From NCBI GenBank assembly GCA_031963045.1, contig JASSUK010000043.1, positions 45,659 to 109,658 of the forward strand: a stretch of 64,000 nt of DNA, in the 5' to 3' direction. The notes under the pieces were generated by a model. That model made no database searches. It saw only the letters and a program-made list of their open reading frames with translations, and was not told the DNA's origin. The stretch is from JASSUD01 sp031963045 (GTDB taxonomy: Bacteria; Pseudomonadota; Gammaproteobacteria; Burkholderiales; Burkholderiaceae). Every line of letters begins with the position of its first letter. The stretch's first letter is position 1. Of the stretch, positions 51,694-60,326 are shown in pieces. Both the position numbers and the translations under genes were made by a program.

Positions 51694-51930
51694 TCCACCA
51701 ACCTACCGATATGCTTATGTAAAAAGGCTTTAAAAAACTCTGCCAACCCCAAGAAAAGGCAAAGCACGGTAGGTTGGTGGTGACGAAGGAACCCCAACAT
51801 GCAGACCAATGCCTCCTTGAAGACCAGCTCACAAACTGTCAAAGGCAAAGTTAAAAGTCAGCGGTACGCATGTTGGGGTTCGTGCCTCACCACCAACCTA
51901 CCGATATGCCTATGTAAAAGGGCTTTACTA
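51694..51930. repeat. REP/BIME-like repeat cluster between lpxB and rnhB
   Basis: A full pair spans 51768-51902: GTAGGTTGGTGGTGACGAAG with CCCCAACATGCAG, a 60-base spacer, then GCATGTTGGGGTTCGTGCCT and CACCACCAACCTAC. Before it lies a trimmed half (CCACCAACCTACCGATATGC). The linker CCGATATGCTTATGTAAAAA with GGCTTTA occurs on both sides (51706 and 51901). Confidence 0.9.
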
Positions 51931-51982
51931 AGCACCTTAACCTATTCGCCCTTCGGCGAAAAATACTTTAAAAAGGCATGCG

Positions 51983-52618
51983 ATGACACACCCACCATCC
52001 CCAGACATCACCTTACTCTGCGGGGTAGACGAAGCGGGAAGAGGCCCCTTAGCTGGGCCTGTTGTCGCTGCAGCAGTTATTCTCGATCCATTGCGTCCCA
52101 TTGCAGGACTGGCGGATTCCAAAGTATTAAGCGCCAAAAAACGCGACGCACTCTTTGAACAAATCATAGATCGTGCAGCCGCTTTTCATATAGCCAGCGC
52201 CTCGGTAGAAGAAATCGATCACCTCAATATTCTGCAAGCCACTCTTCTAGCCATGCAACGCGCTGTGGCGGGGTTACCGCTTTGCCCTACCTATATTCAA
52301 GTAGATGGAAATCGCAGCCCGCTATTTTCCTGGCCCACTCTATCAGCGGCTGCACATGCTGGTTTACCTGCTGAAGCGGTAGTGCAAGGCGACACCTATA
52401 TTCCCGCTATCAGTGCAGCCTCCATCCTAGCCAAAGTCACACGTGATCGTTTAATGGATGCCCTGCATCTTGAGCATCCAATCTATGGGTTCAAACAGCA
52501 TGCAGGCTATCCCACTGCCGCACACCGCGCAGCTTTACAAAAATATGGCCCTTGCTCCCATCATCGGCGTTCTTTTAAGCCTGTGCAGTTGAGTCTTTTA
52601 AGAGGGCAAATTGAATGA
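51983..52618 (+). CDS. rnhB: Ribonuclease HII
   Basis: This 211-residue enzyme nicks RNA in RNA:DNA hybrids and removes misincorporated ribonucleotides. The active-site acids are in GVDEAGRGPLAGPVVAAAVI (Asp, Glu) near residue 13, GLADSK near 44 and VEEIDHLNI near 75. QGDTYIPAISAASILAKVTR carries the conserved Asp and Lys near 135-150. Length is normal for Burkholderiales. It follows lpxB as in relatives, but with repeats inserted between. Confidence 0.95.
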   Translation: MTHPPSPDITLLCGVDEAGRGPLAGPVVAAAVILDPLRPIAGLADSKVLSAKKRDALFEQIIDRAAAFHIASASVEEIDHLNILQATLLAMQRAVAGLPLCPTYIQVDGNRSPLFSWPTLSAAAHAGLPAEAVVQGDTYIPAISAASILAKVTRDRLMDALHLEHPIYGFKQHAGYPTAAHRAALQKYGPCSHHRRSFKPVQLSLLRGQIE

Positions 52619-52719
52619 AATGCATAAAAGGACGGCTTACTAGTGCAATATATTTACTTTCCCAGACGCAGTTCCTTGTGATAAAGTAAGGTATATCGAT
52701 AAGCGAAAGGAGTTTTATC

Positions 52720-52962
52720 ATGGCAAGCGCAGCAGTAACCTCTAAAGGTCAAATAACTATTCCTGCATCTGTTCGCAACGCTCTAGGGGTTCAGGCTGGA
52801 AGCCGCATTGAATTTGTCGAAACTACAAAAGGGGAATTTAATATTGTTCTGGCAAATAGCCGAGTCCAAGAGTTAAAAGGTATGCTGCGCAAGCCTGATA
52901 GCCCAGTCACCATTGAAAATATGAATGAAACCATCGCAGCAAGAGGGGCTACTGCTGCATGA
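52720..52962 (+). CDS. vapB: AbrB/MazE-type antitoxin (VapB)
   Basis: The 80-residue product has the swapped-hairpin AbrB DNA-binding fold: TSKGQITIPASVRNALGVQA at residues 6-25, then GSRIEFVE. The C-terminal part (KGMLRKPDSPVTIENMNETI) is the usual toxin-binding tail. It neutralises the downstream VapC and represses the operon. AAAGGAG precedes the ATG. The frame overlaps vapC by four bases. Confidence 0.93.
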   Translation: MASAAVTSKGQITIPASVRNALGVQAGSRIEFVETTKGEFNIVLANSRVQELKGMLRKPDSPVTIENMNETIAARGATAA

Positions 52963-53354
52963 TTGGATTAGATACCAATGTACTAGTGCGCTATATCGCA
53001 CAAGATGATGAAGAACAAACCAAACAAGCTAGCGCGCTAATTGATTCATTATCAGATAAAAATCCCGGATTCATTACACTCGTTTCAATTATCGAACTGA
53101 CGTGGGTAATGCAAGGCAGCTATAAAGCAACTAAAAACGAAATTACTGCTATTTTGCATAAGCTTTTGCGCACTAGAGAGCTCGTTGTTGAGAATGTGGA
53201 AACAGTGCTAAAAGCGTTACATATATACACCCACTCCAGTGCAGATTTTTCAGATTGCCTGATTGAGCGGTCTGCCCATAACGCACACTGCATCTATACC
53301 ATGACGTTTGATATCAAAGCAGCCAAAGCAATAGGGATGCGACTCATTAGTTGA
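52959..53354 (+). CDS. vapC: VapC toxin (PIN-domain ribonuclease)
   Basis: This 131-residue PIN-domain RNase keeps the metal-binding acids: Asp5 in GLDTNVLVRYIAQD, Glu46 in SIIELTWV, Asp96/Asp99 in ADFSDCLI and Asp118 in TFDIKAA. VapC toxins cut specific tRNAs or rRNA. The ATGA overlap with vapB shows translational coupling. Unlike the VapC remnants at 19729 and 44021, this copy is complete, so the module is likely active. Confidence 0.93.
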   Translation: MIGLDTNVLVRYIAQDDEEQTKQASALIDSLSDKNPGFITLVSIIELTWVMQGSYKATKNEITAILHKLLRTRELVVENVETVLKALHIYTHSSADFSDCLIERSAHNAHCIYTMTFDIKAAKAIGMRLIS

Positions 53355-53543
53355 AACTTTACCTGCTTCTTTTTAGCAACTAGCGCCTTAAACTAACTCA
53401 CACCCATCTGCTAACCACCTCCTATGCTAGAATCTCGCCCTTTTTGCTGGGCTACTATTCTTGAGCGGGTTAGGCTATAGGGCTTAGTTTTGTCCGGAAT
53501 ATTCGTTTTTTTTAAAGATCTCCTGAGAAGGAAGGAATCACGC

Positions 53544-54716
53544 ATGAACATTCATGAGTATCAAGGTAAAGAAATCCTCAGGAAGTACGGGGTGCCTGTG
53601 CCTTTTGGCATAGTGGTATTAAAACTGGAAGAGGCACGCGCTGCAGCGCAAGCGTTGTGGGATCGGGGTACCCGAGTTATCGTAGTGAAGGCACAGATTC
53701 ATGCCGGCGGCCGAGGTAAGGGCGGTGGCGTGAAGGTGGCTCGCTCGGTAGATGAAGCGGTGAAATATGCCGAAGAAATCTATGGCATGCAGCTGGTAAC
53801 ACACCAAACTGGCCCTGAAGGCCGCAAAGTCAGCCGCCTCTTGTTAGAAGAGGGCGCAGATATTCAAAAAGAATTGTATCTAGGCTTGGTAGTAGATCGC
53901 GTCACGCAAAGAGTGGTCGTTATGGCCTCTAGTGAAGGCGGCATGGAGATTGAAGAGGTTGCTGAAAAAACCCCTGAACTCATCCATAAAGTTGCTGTAG
54001 ACCCAGTCATAGGCTTAACGGATGCCGAAGCAGATGAATTATCGACCAAGATCGGTATTCCTGCAGCTGCGCTTCCCCAAGCACGGACTGTATTGCAAGG
54101 GCTCTATAAAGCATGCTGGGAAACCGATGCTGCGCTGGCAGAGATTAATCCCCTTATCCTAACGGGTGATGGGAAAGTAATCGCATTGGATGCAAAATTC
54201 AATTTTGATTCCAATGCACTCTTTAGACATCCTGAAATCGTTGCATACCGCGATTTAGATGAAGAAGATCCTGCAGAAGTAGAAGCTTCAAAATTTGATC
54301 TGGCCTATATCTCCCTCGATGGCAATATCGGCTGTTTAGTTAATGGCGCAGGCTTGGCCATGGCTACGATGGATACCATCAAATTATTTGGCGGTGAACC
54401 TGCTAACTTCTTAGATGTAGGCGGTGGAGCTACGACCGAGAAGGTGACAGAAGCCTTCAAAATCATGCTGAAAAACCCCCATCTGAAAGCCATTTTGGTG
54501 AATATTTTTGGTGGAATTATGCGCTGTGATGTGATTGCAGAAGGCGTTATTGCAGCCTCCAAAGCAGTCCAGCTCAAAGTACCTTTAGTCGTGCGCATGA
54601 AAGGGACCAACGAAGATCTCGGCAAAAAAATGCTGGCCGACTCTGGTTTGCCCATTATTGCAGCAGATGATATGGCGGAAGCCGCGCAAAAGGTCATTGC
54701 TGCTTCTCAGAAATAA
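53544..54716 (+). CDS. sucC: Succinyl-CoA synthetase beta subunit
   Basis: I start at the ATG at 53544 (AAGGAA upstream), giving the standard MNIHEYQGKEILRKYGVPVP N-terminus and 390 residues; an ATG at 53490 would add 18 atypical residues. The ATP-grasp domain has QIHAGGRGKGGGVKVA near residue 50, and the succinate/CoA part has NGAGLAMATMDTIKLFGGEP and NIFGGIMRCDVIAEG. With SucD it converts succinyl-CoA to succinate, making ATP or GTP, in the TCA cycle. It is the first gene of sucCD, 26 bases before sucD. Confidence 0.96.
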   Translation: MNIHEYQGKEILRKYGVPVPFGIVVLKLEEARAAAQALWDRGTRVIVVKAQIHAGGRGKGGGVKVARSVDEAVKYAEEIYGMQLVTHQTGPEGRKVSRLLLEEGADIQKELYLGLVVDRVTQRVVVMASSEGGMEIEEVAEKTPELIHKVAVDPVIGLTDAEADELSTKIGIPAAALPQARTVLQGLYKACWETDAALAEINPLILTGDGKVIALDAKFNFDSNALFRHPEIVAYRDLDEEDPAEVEASKFDLAYISLDGNIGCLVNGAGLAMATMDTIKLFGGEPANFLDVGGGATTEKVTEAFKIMLKNPHLKAILVNIFGGIMRCDVIAEGVIAASKAVQLKVPLVVRMKGTNEDLGKKMLADSGLPIIAADDMAEAAQKVIAASQK

Positions 54717-54742
54717 AAGCTTCCAGACATAAAAGGTGAACA

Positions 54743-55636
54743 ATGTTTTTGCTAGATAAACAAAAAATCAAGGTCATCACGCAAGGTATTACAGGCAAAA
54801 CAGGCCAGTTCCATACGCGTGCTTGCCGTGAATATGGCCGTGGGCAAGATGCCTATGTAGCCGGCGTGAACCCAAAAAGAGCTGGGGAAGATTTTGAAGG
54901 TATTCCCATTTTTGGCACGGTAAAAGAAGCCAAAGCGCAAACTGGTGCGAATGTATCGGTTATTTATGTTCCCCCCGCAGGCGCAGCAGCAGCTATTTGG
55001 GAAGCAGTAGAAGCGGAATTAGATTTGGTTGTTTGTATTACTGAAGGCATTCCTGTGCGCGACATGATCGAGCTCAAGCACAAAATGCAAACAGCAAAAA
55101 CCAAAACCCGCTTACTCGGACCCAACTGCCCAGGTATTATCTACCCAGGTGAAGACGGCGTAAAAATCGGCATCATGCCAGGCCATATTCACCGTCCTGG
55201 ACGCATTGGCGTCGTATCGCGCTCCGGCACCCTGACCTATGAAGCAGTAGGACAACTCTCTGCTTTAGGGCTGGGACAATCCTGTGCAATCGGCATTGGT
55301 GGTGACCCTGTAAACGGCTTGAAGCATATCGATGTACTCAAGCTTTTCAACGATGATCCTGATACTGATGCAGTCGTATTCATTGGAGAAATCGGTGGAG
55401 ACGATGAAGAAACCGCTGCAAAATGGGCCAAGGACAATATGAAAAAACCGGTAGTAGGCTTTATTGCCGGTGTAACTGCTCCTCCAGGAAAACGCATGGG
55501 CCATGCAGGCGCCATCATCTCTGGTGGTAAAGGTACAGCCGATGAAAAGCTCAAAGTCATGCAAGAATGTGGCTTTACCGTCACCAAAAATCCCTCTGAA
55601 ATCGGGACATTGCTAAAAGCAGCTCTAGCTTCGTAA
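54743..55636 (+). CDS. sucD: Succinyl-CoA synthetase alpha subunit
   Basis: This 297-residue subunit binds CoA (ITQGITGKTGQFHTRACREY near residue 12) and carries the phosphorylated active-site His in GKRMGHAGAIISGGKG near residue 250. GPNCPGIIYPGE near residue 125 is also conserved. AAAAGGTGAACA precedes the ATG. A REP pair follows seven bases after the stop region, separating it from the TerC gene. Confidence 0.96.
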   Translation: MFLLDKQKIKVITQGITGKTGQFHTRACREYGRGQDAYVAGVNPKRAGEDFEGIPIFGTVKEAKAQTGANVSVIYVPPAGAAAAIWEAVEAELDLVVCITEGIPVRDMIELKHKMQTAKTKTRLLGPNCPGIIYPGEDGVKIGIMPGHIHRPGRIGVVSRSGTLTYEAVGQLSALGLGQSCAIGIGGDPVNGLKHIDVLKLFNDDPDTDAVVFIGEIGGDDEETAAKWAKDNMKKPVVGFIAGVTAPPGKRMGHAGAIISGGKGTADEKLKVMQECGFTVTKNPSEIGTLLKAALAS

Positions 55637-55643
55637 TAAGCTT

Positions 55644-55776
55644 GTAGGTTGGGGTGAGGCACGAACCCCAACATGCAGACCACCGCCTCTTTGAAAACCA
55701 GCCTAAAAACTGGCAAAAGCAAAGATTAAAGGTCGGTGGTACGCATGTTGGGGTTCGTGCCTCACCCCAACCTACA
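55644..55776. repeat. REP/BIME-like repeat pair after sucD
   Basis: GTAGGTTGGGGTGAGGCACG and CCCCAACATGCAGACCACC, a spacer with GATTAAAGGTCGGTGGT, then GCATGTTGGGGTTCGTGCCT and CACCCCAACCTAC. The two ends are near-perfect inverted complements, so the whole can fold into one long stem. Confidence 0.92.
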
Positions 55777-55988
55777 TTTTATTATCCGTTATTTTGAAAT
55801 CTCCGCGCATCATTCCCTTTTAGGGAATATACACACACGCTCTTAGAATTTACCTATTCCCTCCCTACCTCTTCCAATCGTATTCTCCATACAGATCGTA
55901 CAATACGGATCAAACGCTTCGTAAAGCGCCAGATGGGCTCCAAGCTTTTCCCTGCTATTTCCCCCTTATAAACAATAGAAGAAACATC

Positions 55989-56714
55989 ATGCTAGAGTGG
56001 TTAGCCTCCCTTCATGGCGGCGCTATTATCCAAATAGTAGGCATTGACCTTTTACTCGGGGCCGATAACGCCATCCTCATCGGGTTAGCCTGCAAAGATT
56101 TGCCTGCAGAACAACGACGTTTAGGCATCTTATGGGGCACCGTAGGCGCACTCATTCTGCGCTTTCTCTTTGTTGGCATCGCAAGCTTTCTTTTACAAGT
56201 ACCCTTACTCTCTCTAATAGGGGGGCTGCTATTGCTAGTGATAGCCGTGCGCCTTGGTATAGGGAAAAATGAGCATGAAAAAGAAAAAACAGCCCATCAG
56301 CATAAACAAAGCCCACCAGATGCATCCCCCAGTAAAAAACTATGGGACGCCATACGCCTTATTATCGTAGCAGACGCGCTAATGAGCATCGATAACGCAC
56401 TAGGCCTGGCCGGAATTGCCAATATGGCTCCCCCAGACCAGCGCTTCTTCCTAATAGCCTTTGGTTTATTACTGAGCCTGCCCATCATAGTTTTTGCCAG
56501 CCAAGGCGTATTACGCGCCTTACAACGCTTCCCTTGGCTAATTGGAGTAGGTGCGGCCCTATTAGGATGGATATCACTAGGCCTCATCATCAAAGACCCT
56601 TTCATCCAACGCTTTGGCACACTCACCCCCGCTTTGTGGGAGCACGTGATACAAGGAGCAGGAGCGGTATTCGTTTTAGCTGCTATCGCTGTATGCAAAA
56701 AGCGTGCAATCTGA
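55989..56714 (+). CDS. TerC-family membrane protein (YjbE/MeeF-like metal exporter)
   Basis: The 241-residue product has seven or so membrane segments and the family's paired acidic motifs IDLLLGADNAILIGLA near residue 18 and VADALMSIDNALGLAGIA near residue 128. A charged loop (HEKEKTAHQHKQSPPDAS) separates the halves. Characterised relatives export Mn2+ during metallation of secreted proteins. The substrate here is inferred only from the family. The position after sucCD and before pilA matches Burkholderia gene order. Confidence 0.9.
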   Translation: MLEWLASLHGGAIIQIVGIDLLLGADNAILIGLACKDLPAEQRRLGILWGTVGALILRFLFVGIASFLLQVPLLSLIGGLLLLVIAVRLGIGKNEHEKEKTAHQHKQSPPDASPSKKLWDAIRLIIVADALMSIDNALGLAGIANMAPPDQRFFLIAFGLLLSLPIIVFASQGVLRALQRFPWLIGVGAALLGWISLGLIIKDPFIQRFGTLTPALWEHVIQGAGAVFVLAAIAVCKKRAI

Positions 56715-56725
56715 ATATTTAAATA

Positions 56726-56753
56726 AGCCCCCTTTTTATATAAAAAGGGGGCT
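56726..56753. terminator. 28-bp perfect palindrome after terC
   Basis: AGCCCCCTTTTTATATAAAA followed by AGGGGGCT is a perfect palindrome able to form a 12-bp stem with a 4-base loop. It lies 12 bases after the TerC stop. The T-rich run lies inside the stem rather than after it, so it is an atypical terminator or an RNA 3'-end stabiliser. Confidence 0.65.
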
Positions 56754-56892
56754 AACGCACACAAACTAGCCAGATGCCAGACTTGGCAGTAGAGCCCAAA
56801 CAAAGGTATGCTCTTAAAACCTGCTCAAAGTCTTCCGAAAAATAATGAGCCGGCCGCTACCATCATAGAACTAACTGGGCTCAAGGCAAGAA

Positions 56893-57444
56893 ATGCAAAA
56901 AAATATAAAAAAACACCTCCACCGCCAACGCGAAAGAGGCTTTACTCTTATTGAGCTCATGATCGTGCTCGCTATCATCGGCGTTATTGCTGCCTACGCC
57001 ATACCCGCTTATCAAAACTATTTGGCACGCAGCCGGGTAGGGGAGGGCTTGGTCTTAGCTGCCTCTGCGCGACTCGCCGTTGCGGAAAATGTAGCCAGCG
57101 GCGCCCCTCTAAACAGTGGCTACGATGTTCCGCCTGCCACACGCAATGTAAAAGCCATCCATATTCTTCCCAAAACAGGTGAAATCACCATCACCTACAC
57201 CCCCCACGTAGCCCCGCCAGGTGCAGATACCATAGTACTGGTGCCCTCTACAGTAGACGATCCTGTCAACCCAACTGGACGCACTTCTATCAAGCCAGAA
57301 ATAGTACAACTAGGTTCAGTAACCTGGGAATGCTTTAGCGCAGGCAAAAAACAATCCGCCCTACCAGAACCCGGCCCAGGCCCACAACCCAGCGTAGCCG
57401 CCACCCTCCCAGCAAACTTTTCACCTCCAGAATGCCGAAATTAA
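56893..57444 (+). CDS. pilA: Type IV pilin PilA
   Basis: This 183-residue prepilin has a 16-residue basic leader, the cleavage site G16|F17 and the class IVa signature GFTLIELMIVLAIIGVIAAY with Glu at mature position 5. PilD removes the leader and methylates Phe. The globular domain has two C-terminal cysteines (WECFSAG and PPECRN) that would close a disulfide loop. An unusual Pro/Gly-rich insert (LPEPGPGPQPSV) lies inside that loop. It is monocistronic and followed immediately by a REP pair and the REP transposase gene. Whether pili are built depends on genes outside the window. Confidence 0.93.
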   Translation: MQKNIKKHLHRQRERGFTLIELMIVLAIIGVIAAYAIPAYQNYLARSRVGEGLVLAASARLAVAENVASGAPLNSGYDVPPATRNVKAIHILPKTGEITITYTPHVAPPGADTIVLVPSTVDDPVNPTGRTSIKPEIVQLGSVTWECFSAGKKQSALPEPGPGPQPSVAATLPANFSPPECRN

Positions 57445-57454
57445 TGAATGAGGG

Positions 57455-57587
57455 GTAGGTTGGTGGTGAGGTACGAACCCCAACATGCAGGCCACGGTCC
57501 TTTTAAAACCTGCATATAAATACCAAAAACAATGGATTAAAAGTCGGTGGTGTGCATGTTGGGGTTCGTACCTCACCACCAACCTAC
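57455..57587. repeat. REP/BIME-like pair directly upstream of the REP transposase
   Basis: GTAGGTTGGTGGTGAGGTAC and CCCCAACATGCAGGCC, a spacer, then GCATGTTGGGGTTCGTACCT and CACCACCAACCTAC. The inverted half ends three bases before the AGGAG of the transposase ribosome site. Confidence 0.93.
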
Positions 57588-57601
57588 AACAGGAGATACG
57601 C

Positions 57602-58066
57602 ATGTACTATCGGCGGGCACGTACGGCAGGAGGCGTATATTTCTTTACGGTTAATTTGGCTGAGCGGGCACGCACTTTGCTGGTGGATCACATCGCTCTA
57701 CTGAAAACAGCAATACAAAAAGTAAAAGCAAGACATCCATTTCATATCGATGCCTTAGTGATCTTACCCGATCACCTACACGCAATATGGACGCTACCTG
57801 AAGGCGATAGAAATTACTCCACACGGTGGGCATTAATCAAAGCAGGGTTTTCCCGCTGCCTGCCAAAAAATGAGCTATGCAGCCAGAGCCGCACCGCCAA
57901 AGGCGAAAGAGGCATTTGGCAACGGCGTTATTGGGAACGCCTAATCCAAGACGAAGAAGACTACGCACACCACTTAAACTATTGCCACTTCAACCCAGTA
58001 CAACACGGCTACGTACAACACCCCTCAGAATGGCCATATTCCACCTTCCACCGCAATAAAACGTAG
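57602..58066 (+). CDS. REP-associated tyrosine transposase (RAYT, IS200-like HUH fold)
   Basis: The ATG at 57602 behind CAGGAGATACGC gives 154 residues. The Y1_Tnp/Transposase_17 fold is seen in the N-terminus MYYRRARTAGGVYFFTVNLA, the HUH motif LPDHLHAIW (His58, His60), the WALIKAGFSR helix, and the tail with RRYWERLIQDEEDYAHHLNY and CHFNPVQHGYV. Candidate nucleophile tyrosines lie in the tail. RAYTs cleave and move REP hairpins in single-stranded DNA. REP pairs flank the gene on both sides, and the stop codon is part of the right-hand REP (aaaacgTAGGTTGG). The frame is intact, so this is the likely driver of the REP family seen across the right half of the window. Confidence 0.93.
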   Translation: MYYRRARTAGGVYFFTVNLAERARTLLVDHIALLKTAIQKVKARHPFHIDALVILPDHLHAIWTLPEGDRNYSTRWALIKAGFSRCLPKNELCSQSRTAKGERGIWQRRYWERLIQDEEDYAHHLNYCHFNPVQHGYVQHPSEWPYSTFHRNKT

Positions 58067-58197
58067 GTTGGGGTGACGAAGGAACCCCAACATGCACACC
58101 ACTGCCCCCTTGATGACCTGCTTACAAATTATTGAAAACCAAAAATTAAAAGTCCGTGGTATGCATGTTGGGGTTCGTACCTCACCACCAACCTACC
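58063..58197. repeat. REP/BIME-like pair downstream of the REP transposase
   Basis: GTAGGTTGGGGTGACGAAGG and CCCCAACATGCACACCAC, a spacer with ACCAAAAATTAAAAGTC, then GCATGTTGGGGTTCGTACCT and CACCACCAACCTAC. It overlaps the transposase stop codon. Confidence 0.93.
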
Positions 58198-58246
58198 ATT
58201 CTTCGCAAATCTGCGAATAAAATTGCTCCTTTTGTAATAAAGCACG

Positions 58247-58379
58247 GTAGGTTGGGGTGACGAAGGAACCCCAACACGCACACCACCACCCCCTTGATGA
58301 CCTGCTTAAAGTTATCGCAAACCAAAAATTAAAAGTCGGTGGTCCACATGTTGGGGTTCGTACCTCACCACCAACCTAC
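58247..58379. repeat. Second REP/BIME-like pair downstream of the REP transposase
   Basis: This is a near copy of the unit at 58063-58197, linked to it by CATTCTTCGCAAATCTGCGA and an AATAAAATT tract. The same linker begins again after this unit (58380 on), a BIME-style tandem with alternating REP orientation. Confidence 0.92.
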
Positions 58380-58487
58380 CATTCTTTGCTAATCTGCAAA
58401 TAAAATCATTCCTTTTGCAATAAAGCGCGAATAGATTGCCAAAATATTTTAAAATCCACTACTTTTAATCTTGTCGATAAAGTAACC

Positions 58488-58862
58488 ATGAATAAATGGA
58501 TCAAACTAGCCGCATGGCTAGTCATGGCTCCCCACTTTGCTGTGGCGGCTGAGGCACGTCCTGTGCCTGTTACACAAACACACGCCATGCCTGACAAAGT
58601 CGCTGTATGCATGGGATGCCACGGCATTGCCAATTACCGCATTGCTTTTCCGCACATCTATCGCGTACCTGCGCTAGCAGGGCAAAATGCGCAATACATC
58701 GAAACCGCATTGCGACAATACAAAAATGGGCAACGAAAAATGCCGACTATGCAAGCCATAGTGGCCTCTTTAAGTGAGCAAGATATCGTAGAAATCGCTG
58801 CCTATTACGCAGGAGCAAACTCTGCAAATACCGCTGCCCCCATACAAAAAAAGCGCCCCTAA
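58488..58862 (+). CDS. Small class I c-type cytochrome
   Basis: The 124-residue product has a signal peptide (residues 1-21, ending AVAA) and one haem site CMGCH at 41-45. The distal Met is probably in RKMPTMQAIV. The fold PALAGQNAQYIETALRQYKN is typical of single-domain c4/c5-like cytochromes that pass electrons in the periplasm. The next gene encodes a similar cytochrome 64 bases downstream, so the two may work as a pair. Confidence 0.9.
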   Translation: MNKWIKLAAWLVMAPHFAVAAEARPVPVTQTHAMPDKVAVCMGCHGIANYRIAFPHIYRVPALAGQNAQYIETALRQYKNGQRKMPTMQAIVASLSEQDIVEIAAYYAGANSANTAAPIQKKRP

Positions 58863-58926
58863 AATGCGCTCAAAGCCTCGTAGATTGGGGTAACTTTTTA
58901 TCAAATCTTATTCTTGCGTACGACTC

Positions 58927-59322
58927 ATGAAGATCTTCCCAGCGCGCATACGCTCTATGTCAAAAGCAACAGGCACATTGCTCAGCCTCTTTGCCTTACA
59001 CTGCGCCGCGCTCGCACCATTTTCCTGCGCCCAAGCAGCAGATATAACGCAAGGCCGCGCCCTCATTGAGCGCAATAATTGCGCATCCTGCCATGGCGCA
59101 GATTTCAACCAGCCCATTAGCTCGGACTACCCCAAACTCGCGGGTCAATACGCAGACTACTTGTACTACGCCATGCGCGACTACCAACAAGGCAAAACAA
59201 CCCTAACTGGCCGCGACCATGAAGTAATGAAAGCCCAGCTACAAAGCCTATCTGACGCAGATTTAAAAGACATGGCAGCCTACTTAGAATCGCTACCCGG
59301 CCAAGTAAAAACCAATCCGTAA
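58927..59322 (+). CDS. Small class I c-type cytochrome
   Basis: The 131-residue product has a signal peptide (cut near AQAAD, residues 35-39), a haem site CASCH at 52-56 and a distal Met in HEVMKAQLQSLSD. A start at the ATG at 58957 would give a shorter, more typical leader. It shares the YPKLAGQYADYLYYAMRDYQ fold element with the preceding cytochrome. A tract resembling a REP (CGTAGATTGGGGTAAC near 58877) lies between the two genes. Confidence 0.9.
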   Translation: MKIFPARIRSMSKATGTLLSLFALHCAALAPFSCAQAADITQGRALIERNNCASCHGADFNQPISSDYPKLAGQYADYLYYAMRDYQQGKTTLTGRDHEVMKAQLQSLSDADLKDMAAYLESLPGQVKTNP

Positions 59323-59357
59323 TACATAACCAGCTTATAACCAAGTTTTGCAGCACG

Positions 59358-59522
59358 GTAGGTTGGGGTGACGAAGGAACCCCAACATGCATACCACCGG
59401 CTTATAACCAAGCTTTAAATGCATACCATCAACTTATAACTGTTGCTTTTGGCGATCTATATGCAGGTTTTAAAAGGATATTGGTCCGCATGTTGGGGGT
59501 CGTACCTCACCACCAAACCTAC
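59358..59522. repeat. Diverged REP/BIME-like pair between the cytochromes and nth
   Basis: The left half is intact (GTAGGTTGGGGTGACGAAGG, CCCCAACATGCATACCACC). The spacer is longer than usual, with GGCTTATAACCAAGCTT repeats. The right half carries an extra G and an extra A (TGTTGGGGGTCGTACCTCAC, CACCAAACCTAC). Confidence 0.85.
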
Positions 59523-59558
59523 CGTTCATTACAAAATACGTTAAATATAAAAGCCTTT

Positions 59559-60257
59559 CTAAGAACCACTCCACGCAGCAAGATTTAACTTTATTCCCTT
59601 CTGCGACGCACTTTTCCCCGTAGGAGTGCGTACTTTTTGCTTAAATTCACACAGCGGCTCCACGGGGCATTCCCAACACTTTGGCGTACGCGCCTGGCAA
59701 ATATAACGCCCATGTAATACCAACCAATGATGGGCATCTTTCAAAAACTCTGCGGGAATATTTTTTTCCAGCGCCCGCTCTACCTCCACCACATTTTTCC
59801 CCGGTGCCAAACCCGTTCGATTAGACACCCGAAAAATATGCGTATCCACCGCAATGGTAGGCTGACCAAACGCAGTATTAAGCACCACATTAGCCGTCTT
59901 ACGCCCCACACCGGGCAAAGCCTCCAAAGCCGCGCGATCGCCAGGAACCTCTCCACCATGGCGATCTAACAGCTGCTGACATAAACCCAATACAAACTTA
60001 GTTTTATTGCGATACAAACCAATCGTTTTAATACCTTCAGAAACCCCTTCCTCACCAAGATCAAGCAATGCCTGCGGCGTATTTGCTCGTGCAAAAAGCT
60101 TGCGCGTGGCAAGATTCACCGATTTATCTGTAGCCTGAGCAGAGAGCACAACAGCTATCAACAACTCAAAGGTACTGTTATAAATAAGCTCAGTTTTAGG
60201 AGCAGGATCCAAACGCTGCAAAATTTCAAAGAAAAGCCGACGTTTTTTAGCGTTCAT
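59559..60257 (-). CDS. nth: Endonuclease III
   Basis: This 232-residue bifunctional DNA glycosylase/AP lyase removes oxidised pyrimidines. The helix-hairpin-helix with catalytic Lys is ALPGVGRKTANVVLNTAF, the catalytic Asp is in IAVDTHIFRVSNR, and the [4Fe-4S] cluster ligands are C-x6-C-x2-C-x5-C in ICQARTPKCWECPVEPLC. The tail (KVRTPTGKSASQKGIKLN) is a little longer than in E. coli. It is monocistronic and converges on the cytochrome genes. Confidence 0.95.
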   Translation of the reverse strand: MNAKKRRLFFEILQRLDPAPKTELIYNSTFELLIAVVLSAQATDKSVNLATRKLFARANTPQALLDLGEEGVSEGIKTIGLYRNKTKFVLGLCQQLLDRHGGEVPGDRAALEALPGVGRKTANVVLNTAFGQPTIAVDTHIFRVSNRTGLAPGKNVVEVERALEKNIPAEFLKDAHHWLVLHGRYICQARTPKCWECPVEPLCEFKQKVRTPTGKSASQKGIKLNLAAWSGS

Positions 60258-60326
60258 ATAAAAACAAGTAAGATAGAAATAAAAAGGAAACAGTAACTTT
60301 AATCACATTTTGAACGATAATAACTG

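Noticed and set aside
57455..58379. Regularly repeated units that could suggest a CRISPR array
   Set aside because: The repeats are alternating inverted REP halves with similar, not unique, spacers and no cas genes. They fit a REP/BIME array with a RAYT.
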